Shown piece after piece: positions 57,901 to 64,000 of a DNA stretch of 64,000 nt. The stretch's first letter is position 1. Each line of letters begins with the position of its first letter. The position numbers and the translations under genes were made by a program. Source of the stretch: Isoptericola peretonis (GTDB taxonomy: Bacteria > Actinomycetota > Actinomycetes > Actinomycetales > Cellulomonadaceae); assembly GCA_023241745.1 (NCBI GenBank), contig JALQCY010000001.1, positions 372,001 to 436,000 on the forward strand, read 5' to 3'. The notes beneath the pieces were generated by a model, which did no database searches, was not told the DNA's origin, and saw only the letters and a list, made by a program, of their open reading frames with translations.

Positions 57901-59280
57901 TCAGGCGACGGCGAACGCCAGGCAGGCGATCCCGAAGCCCATGACGCCGATGGCGGTCTCCATCACGGTCCAGGTCCGCAGCGTGGTCTTCACGTCCATG
58001 TCGAAGAACCGGCCCACGAGCCAGAAGCCCGAGTCGTTGACGTGGCTGAGCACCACGGAGCCGGCGGCGACGGCGATCACGATGGCGGCCGTCTCGACGG
58101 GGTTGAAGCCTCCCGCCGCGACGGCCGGGGCGACGAGCCCGGCGGCGGTGGTGAGCGCGACGGTCGCCGAGCCCTGCGCCACGCGCAGCACGGCGGAGAT
58201 GACGAAGCCGGCCACGATCACGGGCAGCCCCAGGTCGCCCAGCACGTCGGCGAGCGCGTCCCCGATGCCGGACGCCCGCAGGACCCCGCCGAACATGCCG
58301 CCCGCACCCGTGATGAGGATGACGGAGCAGACCGGCCCCAGGGCGGAGTCGAGCAGCTTCTCCAGGGCGGTGCCCGTGACGCCGCGGCGCCGGCCGAGCG
58401 CCCAGGCCGCCACGAGGACGGAGATCAGCAGCGCGACGGGCGTCGACCCGACGAGGCCCGCCCACGTCACGACCGGGTTCTCGGCGTCGATCCAGCCCGC
58501 GGTCGCCGCCGTCTCCAGCCCGGTGTTGGCGAAGATCAGCACGAGCGGGAGCAGCAGGATGCCGACGACGGTGCCGAACCGGGGCGGGTTCTCCACCTCG
58601 GTGTCGTCCACCTTGCCGAGCGTGTCGGGCACGGGGATCGCGATGCGCCCGCCGGCGAACCGGCCGAACAGGTACGCGGTGACGTACCACGTCGGGATCG
58701 CGACGACGAGGCCCAGCAGCAGCACCAGCCCCACGTTCGCGCCGAGGAACTCGGACGCCGCGACCGGGCCGGGGTGCGGCGGCACGAAGACGTGCATCAC
58801 GGAGAACGCACCGGCCACCGGCAGGCCGTAGAGCAGGAGCGAGCCCCCGAGACGCCGCGCGACCGCGAACACGATGGGCAGCATCACGACGAGCCCGGCG
58901 TCGAAGAAGATGGGGAACCCGAAGATCAGCGACGCGACGCCGAGCGCGAGGGGCGCCCGCTTCTCGCCGAACCTGGCGATGAGCACGTCGGTCATCACCT
59001 TCGCGCCGCCGCTGGTCTCGATGAGCCGGCCGAGCATCGCGCCGAGCCCCACGAGCAGGGCCACGGAGGCGAGCGTGGTGCCGAAGCCGTCGAGCAGGAT
59101 GTCCACGACGCCGCCGCTGGGCAGGCCGGCCGCGACGGCGGTGAGCAGGCTGATCAGCACCAGCGCGAGGAAGGCGTGCAGCCGCACCTTGATGATGAGC
59201 AGGAGCAGGAGGGCGACGGCGCCCGCCGCGATGGCGAGCAGGGGGCCGGCCGTGAGGGTCTGGGTCCAGTCGTCGGTCAT
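57901..59280 (-). CDS. gntT: Gluconate:H+ symporter, GntP family
   Basis: The 459-residue protein has about 12 to 14 membrane helices and GntP-family segments: GFGTTLASVALLVGLGAMLGRLIETSGGA near residue 65, FGFPIFFDAGLVVMLPIVFAVARR near 120, HVFVPPHPGPVAASEFLGANVG near 160 and LSHVNDSGFWLVGRFF near 415. It imports gluconate or a similar sugar acid. It is ten bases after gntK on the same strand. Confidence 0.93.
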   Translation of the reverse strand: MTDDWTQTLTAGPLLAIAAGAVALLLLLIIKVRLHAFLALVLISLLTAVAAGLPSGGVVDILLDGFGTTLASVALLVGLGAMLGRLIETSGGAKVMTDVLIARFGEKRAPLALGVASLIFGFPIFFDAGLVVMLPIVFAVARRLGGSLLLYGLPVAGAFSVMHVFVPPHPGPVAASEFLGANVGLVLLLGLVVAIPTWYVTAYLFGRFAGGRIAIPVPDTLGKVDDTEVENPPRFGTVVGILLLPLVLIFANTGLETAATAGWIDAENPVVTWAGLVGSTPVALLISVLVAAWALGRRRGVTGTALEKLLDSALGPVCSVILITGAGGMFGGVLRASGIGDALADVLGDLGLPVIVAGFVISAVLRVAQGSATVALTTAAGLVAPAVAAGGFNPVETAAIVIAVAAGSVVLSHVNDSGFWLVGRFFDMDVKTTLRTWTVMETAIGVMGFGIACLAFAVA

Positions 59281-59290
59281 GGTGAGCTCC

Positions 59291-59818
59291 TCAGGAGTCG
59301 GCGAGCCAGCGGAGGACGGACTCGACGATCGCGCCCGGCGGGTCGGCGATGTCGACCACTATCCCGTCCTCGTCGTCGTCGAGCGGCTCGAGCGTGGCGA
59401 GCTGGGACGGGAGCAGCGTGGGCGGCATGAAGTGCCCGCTGCGGTGCGTCATCCGCTCGGCGAGCAGGTCGGCGCTGCCGTGCAGGTGCACGAAGCGCAC
59501 GCGTCCGCGCGCGGCGCGCAGCACGTCGCGGTAGGAGCGCTTGAGCGCCGAGCAGGTCACGACGGCGCACCTGCCGGCGTCGGTCTCGGTGCCGAGCCAG
59601 TCGCGGATGGCGGCGAGCCACGGGGCGCGGTCCTCGTCGGTCAGCGCCGTCCCGGCCGTCATCTTCGCGATGTTCGCCTCCGGGTGGAACTCGTCGGCCT
59701 CCGCCAGGTCGTACCCGAGACGCTCGGCCAGGAGCCCGGCGATCGTGGTCTTCCCCGACCCTGAGACCCCCATGACGACGAGGTGTGCGGGGGCGATGCT
59801 GGTGACGTCGGTGTCCAT
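59291..59818 (-). CDS. gntK: Gluconokinase GntK
   Basis: The 175-residue kinase phosphorylates gluconate to 6-phosphogluconate. It has the P-loop MGVSGSGKTT near residue 16, EADEFHPEANIAKMTAGTALTDEDRAPWL near 40-68, and the CSALKRSYRD and GHFMPPTLLPSQLATLEPLDDDE segments typical of the family. ATG 59818 is preceded by AAGGA. It forms an operon with gntT. Confidence 0.95.
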   Translation of the reverse strand: MDTDVTSIAPAHLVVMGVSGSGKTTIAGLLAERLGYDLAEADEFHPEANIAKMTAGTALTDEDRAPWLAAIRDWLGTETDAGRCAVVTCSALKRSYRDVLRAARGRVRFVHLHGSADLLAERMTHRSGHFMPPTLLPSQLATLEPLDDDEDGIVVDIADPPGAIVESVLRWLADS

Positions 59819-59935
59819 GTCCTTCGACTTCCCTGTCCGTGTCTGTCGGTGAGGCTCCGGCCCCGTCCGAGTGTGTGGTGCTTCGGCGATGCCCGCAGCG
59901 ACTGCCCCGTCGCGGCGTCGTCCGAGCATGGACCA

Positions 59936-59969
59936 TTGGTAGCACCTTTCGCAAGAGAGGTATCACCAT
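59936..59969. promoter_or_regulatory. Putative GntR operator of the gluconate genes
   Basis: TTGGTAGCACC (59936-59946) and GGTATCACCAT (59959-59969) are imperfect inverted repeats between divergent gntK and gntR genes. The ATGGTGATACC form resembles known gluconate regulator sites. The rest of this 189-base gap shows only the gntR -10. Confidence 0.7.
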
Positions 59970-59995
59970 TGACGGCGAGTCCCGCCCTCCCTCGG

Positions 59996-60001
59996 TAGGC
60001 T
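59996..60001 (+). promoter_or_regulatory. Leaderless -10 of gntR
   Basis: TAGGCT ends six bases before ATG 60008. Confidence 0.6.
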
Positions 60002-60007
60002 CGGCGC

Positions 60008-60733
60008 ATGTCGCGACCCGCCCTGCACGCCGCCGTCCTCGACGCCCTCGGACGTGCGATCACCAGCGGCGACGTCCCGCCCGGCGCCCCGCTGACGCTC
60101 GACGCCATCGGCGCCGAGCACGGCGTCTCGCGGACGGTCGCGCGCGAGGTGATGCGGATGCTCGAGGGCCTCGGACTGGTCCGGTCGCGACGGCGGGTCG
60201 GCCTGGTGGTGCTCGGGATGGAGGACTGGAACGTCCTCGACCCCCGCGTCATCCGGTGGCGTCTGCAGGGTCCCGGCCGGGACGCCCAGCTGCGCAGCCT
60301 CACCGAGCTGCGTCACGCCGTCGAGCCGCTGGCCGCCGCCGGGGCCGCCCGCAACGCCGGCCCCGAGGTGCGGGGAGAGCTGCTCGACCTCGCGCGGCGC
60401 ATGCGGGTGCTCGGCGAGGCCGGCGACCTCACGGAGTTCCTCGCGCTCGACGTGCGCATGCACGAGCTGCTGCTGCGCTCCAGCGGCAACGAGATGTTCG
60501 GGCCCCTGGCCGACGTCGTCGCCGAGGTGCTGTCGGGCCGCACCCACCTCGGCCTGATGCCCGCCTCCCCCGTCCCCGAGGCCCTCGACCAGCACGAGGC
60601 CCTCGCGCGCGCCGTGGCCGAGCAGGACGCCGAGGCCGCCGAGGCCGCCATGTCCGCGATCGTGGGCGAGGTACGCCGGGCCCTCGACCGCCGGCTGCCC
60701 GGGGCCGCCGCGCCGGGAGGCGGCGGACGATGA
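60008..60733 (+). CDS. GntR-family (FadR subfamily) regulator, likely gluconate repressor
   Basis: The 241-residue protein has a GntR winged helix at residues 1-70 (LTLDAIGAEHGVSRTVAREVMRMLEGLGLVRSRRRVG) and an FCD ligand-binding domain with LTELRHAVEPLAAAGAA and a LDVRMHELLLRSSGNEMF segment with metal-binding histidines. Facing gntK-gntT with an inverted repeat between, it most likely represses those genes in the absence of gluconate or 6-phosphogluconate. The leaderless start is clear. It overlaps the next gene by ATGA. Confidence 0.92.
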   Translation: MSRPALHAAVLDALGRAITSGDVPPGAPLTLDAIGAEHGVSRTVAREVMRMLEGLGLVRSRRRVGLVVLGMEDWNVLDPRVIRWRLQGPGRDAQLRSLTELRHAVEPLAAAGAARNAGPEVRGELLDLARRMRVLGEAGDLTEFLALDVRMHELLLRSSGNEMFGPLADVVAEVLSGRTHLGLMPASPVPEALDQHEALARAVAEQDAEAAEAAMSAIVGEVRRALDRRLPGAAAPGGGGR

Positions 60734-61677
60734 CCCTGCTGATCGACCCGCCCGCGTGGCCGGCGCACGGCACGCTCTGGTCCCACCTGGTCTCCGACTC
60801 CTCGCTGCACGAGCTCCGGTCGTTCGCGCGCGCCCACGGGGTGGGCGACCGGGCGTTCGACCTCGACCACTACGACGTCCCCGCCGAGCGTCACGACGCG
60901 CTCGTCGCCGCCGGCGCGGTGCCGGTCGCGGGCGGCGTGCTCTCGCGCCGGCTCGCCGCCTCGGGGATGCGGGTGCCCGGCCGGGAGCGCCGACGCGCGT
61001 CCCGCGACGCGCTGCTCGCGCGCTGGGCAGCCCTGTGGGGGCCGGGCGACGGTGAACGCGCAGCGCTGGAGGCGGCCGGGCGCGACCTCGTGGACCGATG
61101 GCGCGAGCCGCACCGCGTCTACCACTCGCGCCTGCACCTCGCCGACTCCCTCGACACCCTCGACACCCTGGTCGCCGACGGCGCCCCCGGCTCCGCCTGG
61201 CACGCCGCCGTCGCGCTGTGGTTCCACGACGCCGTGCACGACGGCGAGGCGCGCCGCGACGAGGAGCGTTCGGCCGCGCTGGCCGCCGGCCTGCTCGGGC
61301 CGCTGGTGGGACGGGCCCGGCCACGCGACGGCGTCGCCGCTCTCGACTCCGCCGACGTCGCCGAGGTGGCCCGGCTCGTGCTCGTGACCGCCGGCCACGA
61401 CCCGGCGCCCCGCGACGACACGGGCGCCCTGGTGAGCGACGCCGACCTGGCGATCCTGGGTGCCGACCGGCCCCGGTACGCGCGCTACGCGGCCCAGGTG
61501 CGCGCCGAGTACGGGCACGTGCCGGACGAGGCGTTCCGTGCCGGCCGCGCCGCCGTCCTCGACCAGCTGGCCGGGCTGCCGCACCTCTACCGCTCGTCCC
61601 CGGCCGTCTCGCGCTGGGCGGAACCGGCCGCCCGCAACCTGCGCGCCGAGCGTGTCGCCCTGACCGCGGGGCGCTAG
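60730..61677 (+). CDS. DUF4031 domain fused to HD-type phosphohydrolase domain
   Basis: The 315-residue product has two parts. Residues 1-90 match DUF4031 (LLIDPPAWPAHGTLWSHLVSDSSLHELRSFARAHG and FDLDHYDVP), a short family normally found alone. Residues 95-300 form an HD-like metal hydrolase: RVYHSRLHLADSLDTL near 135, WFHDAVHDGEARRDEERSA (HD pair) near 165-180, VTAGHDPA and DADLAILGADRPRY near 240. It probably cleaves a nucleotide or phosphate ester. It is coupled to gntR by ATGA, though a role in gluconate use is not evident. Confidence 0.85.
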   Translation: MTLLIDPPAWPAHGTLWSHLVSDSSLHELRSFARAHGVGDRAFDLDHYDVPAERHDALVAAGAVPVAGGVLSRRLAASGMRVPGRERRRASRDALLARWAALWGPGDGERAALEAAGRDLVDRWREPHRVYHSRLHLADSLDTLDTLVADGAPGSAWHAAVALWFHDAVHDGEARRDEERSAALAAGLLGPLVGRARPRDGVAALDSADVAEVARLVLVTAGHDPAPRDDTGALVSDADLAILGADRPRYARYAAQVRAEYGHVPDEAFRAGRAAVLDQLAGLPHLYRSSPAVSRWAEPAARNLRAERVALTAGR

Positions 61678-61680
61678 GTT
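61675..61680 (+). promoter_or_regulatory. Leaderless -10 of the YdcF-like gene, overlapping the HD gene stop
   Basis: TAGGTT ends six bases before GTG 61687. Its first three bases are the TAG stop codon of the DUF4031-HD gene. Confidence 0.55.
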
Positions 61681-61686
61681 GCGGAC

Positions 61687-62331
61687 GTGACACCGACGAC
61701 GCCGGCCGACGCCGCGCCCCGGGCCCGGCGGCCGGGCCGCCGGCGGGCCCTCGCCGTCACGGCGGGCGCGCTCGCCCTCGCCGTCGCCGCCCCCGTCGCC
61801 TGGGTGCAGCTCACGGGCCAGACGCGCGTGCGCCCGTCGGTCGAGGCCGTCGAACCGGTCGACGCGATCCTCGTGCTCGGCGCGGGGCTGCGACCCGACG
61901 GCACGCCCTCGCCCTACCTGCGGCGCCGTCTCGACGCCGCCGCCGAGCTGTACCTCGCCGGAGCGGCCGACCGGGTGGTCCTGAGCGGCGACGGGCAACC
62001 CCGCGCCGACGGGACCCCCTACGACGAGCCCGGCTCCATGCGCGAATGGATCCTCGAGCGCGGCGTCCCCGACGAGGCGCTCGTCCTCGACCGCGAGGGC
62101 CTCGACACCACCGCGTCGTGCCGCCGCACGGCCGAGCTCACCGGGGCGCGCACCGCCGTCGTCGTGACGCAGGACTACCACCTGCGCCGCGCGCTGTTCA
62201 GCTGCGCCCGCGCCGGCCTGGACGCCCAGGGCGTGGGCGTGTCCGCCGAGAGCGCCCGGCCGCGCCAGTGGGTGTGGTGGCACGTGCGCGAGGTCCCGGC
62301 GTCGTGGCGGGCGGCGGTCCGCGAGCTCTGA
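61687..62331 (+). CDS. YdcF/SanA-like DUF218 membrane-anchored protein
   Basis: The 214-residue protein has one N-terminal helix (residues 20-45) and an extracytoplasmic DUF218 domain: DAILVLGAGLRPDGTPSPYLRRRLDAA near 60, VVLSGDGQ, MREWILERGVPDEALVLDREGLDTTASC and VVVTQDYHLRRALFSCARAGL near 155. The family includes SanA, needed for envelope barrier function. It is unclear what it binds here. Confidence 0.9.
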   Translation: MTPTTPADAAPRARRPGRRRALAVTAGALALAVAAPVAWVQLTGQTRVRPSVEAVEPVDAILVLGAGLRPDGTPSPYLRRRLDAAAELYLAGAADRVVLSGDGQPRADGTPYDEPGSMREWILERGVPDEALVLDREGLDTTASCRRTAELTGARTAVVVTQDYHLRRALFSCARAGLDAQGVGVSAESARPRQWVWWHVREVPASWRAAVREL

Positions 62332-62340
62332 GGGAGCGGA

Positions 62341-62346
62341 TATCGT
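62341..62346 (+). promoter_or_regulatory. Leaderless -10 of the enoyl-CoA hydratase gene
   Basis: TATCGT ends six bases before ATG 62353. Confidence 0.6.
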
Positions 62347-62352
62347 CTCGCC

Positions 62353-63105
62353 ATGATCGATGACGTCCTCACCAGCGTCGCCGAGGGCGTCGCCAGCGTG
62401 ACCCTGAACCGCCCCGCGAAGAAGAACTCGATCACCCGATCGATGTACACCGCGCTGGCGGACGCGCTCGACGCCGCGGAGGCGGACGCGGACGTCCGGG
62501 CCGTGGTGCTCCAGGGCGACGAGTCGGTGTTCTGTGCGGGCAACGACATCGGCGACTTCGTGGGCCGGCCGCAGGCCGGCCCCGACGACCCGGGGTTCCG
62601 CTTCCTGCGCACGATCGCCCGGTTCCCCAAGCCGCTCGTCGCGGGTGTCTGCGGCCCGGCCGTCGGCGTGGGCGCGACGATGCTGCTGCACTGCGACCTC
62701 GTGTACGCCGGCGAGGGCGCGACGCTCGTGTTCCCGTTCGTGGACCTCGGCCTCGTCCCGGAGGCCGGGTCCAGCCTGCTGCTGCCGCAGGCCGTCGGGC
62801 ACCAGCGCGCCGCGGCGGCCCTGATGCTCGGCGAACCGGTCCCCGCCGCCGCGGCGCTCGGCGCGGGCCTCGTCAACCGGGTGCTGCCGGACACCGAGGT
62901 GCTCGGCTACGCCCGTGCGCAGGCCGGCCGGCTGGCCGCGAAGCCCGCCGCCGCACTCGTGGAGACCAAGCGGCTCCTGCGCTCCGGCACGCAGGCGGCC
63001 CTCCTCGACCGGATCGAGGACGAGGGTGCGGTGTTCACCCGCCTGCTGGGCGAGCCCGCGGCGCAGGCCGCGCTGCGCGCCTTCCTGGCCCGGTCCGACG
63101 CCTGA
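62353..63105 (+). CDS. Enoyl-CoA hydratase/isomerase family protein
   Basis: The 250-residue crotonase-fold protein has LNRPAKKNSITRSMY near residue 20, CAGNDIGDF (oxyanion hole, near residue 65), and KPLVAGVCGPAVGVGATMLLHCDLVYA near 95. The second oxyanion region FVDLGLVPEAGSSLLLPQAVGHQRA has one catalytic Glu in PEAGS, but the Glu of hydratases at the first position is not obvious, so it may be an isomerase. The pathway is unknown; no other beta-oxidation genes lie here. Confidence 0.88.
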   Translation: MIDDVLTSVAEGVASVTLNRPAKKNSITRSMYTALADALDAAEADADVRAVVLQGDESVFCAGNDIGDFVGRPQAGPDDPGFRFLRTIARFPKPLVAGVCGPAVGVGATMLLHCDLVYAGEGATLVFPFVDLGLVPEAGSSLLLPQAVGHQRAAAALMLGEPVPAAAALGAGLVNRVLPDTEVLGYARAQAGRLAAKPAAALVETKRLLRSGTQAALLDRIEDEGAVFTRLLGEPAAQAALRAFLARSDA

Positions 63106-63111
63106 GGCGGC

Positions 63112-64000
63112 TTACGGCAGCCGCAGCTTCCGCATCACACCGAGCGCCGTGCTGAACACGCGGCTCGGCGTGTCGCCGCCGAGCGCGTAGAGCGTGTCGA
63201 GGGACGCGCCGAGCCGGGCGCCGCGCTGGACGGCGACGGTCTGCACCTCGGTCACGGCCTCGATGCCCTCGCGACCGTGACGGCGGCCCTGCCCGGAGGC
63301 CTTGAACCCGCCCATCGGCGCGGCCGCCGACCCCCACGCGGAGGCGTACCCGTCGTTGATCACCACGGTGCCGGACTCCACGCGCGCCGCGAGGCGCCGG
63401 GCCCGCGCGACGTCGACCGACCAGATGCTGGCGTTGAGACCGAACTCGGTGTCGTTCATGACGCGCACCGCCTCGTCGTCGGAGGCCACCCGGGTCACCG
63501 ACACCACCGGTCCGAACGTCTCCTCGCGGGCGCACAGGGCGCTGGAGGGCACGTCGTCCAGCACGGTCGGGGCGTAGAAGTACGGACCGACGTCGGAGCG
63601 GTGCACGCCGCCCACGAGCGCGCGGGCGCCCTGCGCGAGCGCGTCGTCCACGTGCCGGGTCACGCGCTCGAGCTGCGCAGCGGACACCAGCGAGCCGACG
63701 TCGGCCGTGTAGTCGAGGCCGGTGCCCAGCGTGAGGTCGCGCACCGCGGCGGTGAACCGCTCCAGGAAGGCGTCCGCGATCCGCTCGTGCAGCACCAGCC
63801 GCTCGATGGACATGCACAGCTGGCCGGAGTTCGAGAAGCAGGCCCGGACCACGCCAGGCACCGCCGAGTCCAGGTCGGTGTCGGCCGCCACGTACAGCGG
63901 GTTCTTGCCGCCCAGCTCGAGCGTCGTGCCGATGAGCCGCTCCCCCGCGCGCGCCGCGACCTTGCGGCCCGTCGCCGTCGAGCCCGTGAACGCGATGTGG
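63112..64000 (-). CDS. Aldehyde dehydrogenase, succinate-semialdehyde type, 5' end outside window
   Basis: This is the C-terminal 295 residues of an NAD(P)-dependent aldehyde dehydrogenase; the frame continues past the window end. FTGSTATGRKVA binds the cofactor, ELGGKNP has the catalytic Glu, and SNSGQLCMSIERL has the nucleophilic Cys. CAREETFGPVVSV and PMGGFKASGQGRRHGREG follow. The GQLCMSIER pattern resembles actinobacterial GabD2, so succinate semialdehyde is a likely substrate. The stop is a TAA, rare in such GC-rich DNA, seven bases from the enoyl-CoA hydratase stop. Confidence 0.88.
   Translation of the reverse strand, partial: HIAFTGSTATGRKVAARAGERLIGTTLELGGKNPLYVAADTDLDSAVPGVVRACFSNSGQLCMSIERLVLHERIADAFLERFTAAVRDLTLGTGLDYTADVGSLVSAAQLERVTRHVDDALAQGARALVGGVHRSDVGPYFYAPTVLDDVPSSALCAREETFGPVVSVTRVASDDEAVRVMNDTEFGLNASIWSVDVARARRLAARVESGTVVINDGYASAWGSAAAPMGGFKASGQGRRHGREGIEAVTEVQTVAVQRGARLGASLDTLYALGGDTPSRVFSTALGVMRKLRLP

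Overview
The window is a 64 kb piece of very GC-rich chromosome. GTG starts are common, genes overlap by ATGA or GTGA junctions, and the gene content is actinobacterial: DUF6350 beside sucCD and purN, DUF3817, MoeZ-like ThiF, SURF1, an LCCC-type cysteine leader peptide, and phosphoketolase. I infer a member of Micrococcales near Cellulosimicrobium, Isoptericola or Cellulomonas. No marker gene here fixes the species. I saw no rRNA, tRNA, CRISPR, phage or insertion sequence, so this is a core-type chromosome segment. Both window ends cut genes: a ferredoxin reductase on the left and an aldehyde dehydrogenase on the right.

Layout. 0-11 kb: the purH / purN / DUF6350 / sucD / sucC block, with two regulator-target pairs (TetR-SDR and ArsR-MFS) lying between purN and purH. 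purH has its own promoter and a ZTP riboswitch. 11-20 kb: a small HTH plus Clp-N module, then a complete kdpFABC-DE potassium uptake operon preceded by a 26-residue membrane peptide. 20-27 kb: ASCH/winged-helix protein, PcrA/UvrD helicase, a TetR-controlled NAD(P)-binding protein, and small membrane proteins. 27-32 kb: assimilatory sulfite reductase, APS/PAPS reductase, siroheme synthase and chelatase behind a leaderless polycysteine leader peptide. 31.7-36.6 kb: a PspC-type histidine kinase with response regulator, facing a PspC/LiaF-like protein. 36.7-46.5 kb: glycosyltransferase, secreted crystallin-like protein, guaA, OmpA-like protein and lipoprotein, and a thiamine cluster (thiE divergent from a TPP-riboswitch-controlled thiO-thiS-thiG, with a convergent MoeZ-like gene). 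46.6-51.8 kb: a heterodimeric ABC exporter, a GyrI-like protein and SURF1. 52-60.7 kb: xfp-pta-ackA next to gluconate permease, kinase and GntR regulator, which together could form a gluconate/pentose to acetate plus ATP route. 60.7-64 kb: a DUF4031-HD fusion, a YdcF-like protein, an enoyl-CoA hydratase and the aldehyde dehydrogenase.

Regulatory signals are unusually readable. About twenty genes have a TANNNT-like -10 element ending 6-9 bases before the start codon with no room for a ribosome binding site, which indicates leaderless transcripts. Four regulators have clear palindromes or inverted repeats in their intergenic regions.

The most unusual feature is a family of short intergenic repeats built on CSSCGAGRTAG. 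It sits at three convergent gene ends. At two of them the copies are tandem with an exact 22-base period, so TAG falls in all three frames; opposing copies form long hairpins. In all three places a TAG from the repeat is the actual stop codon of a flanking gene. I do not recognise this as a described element.
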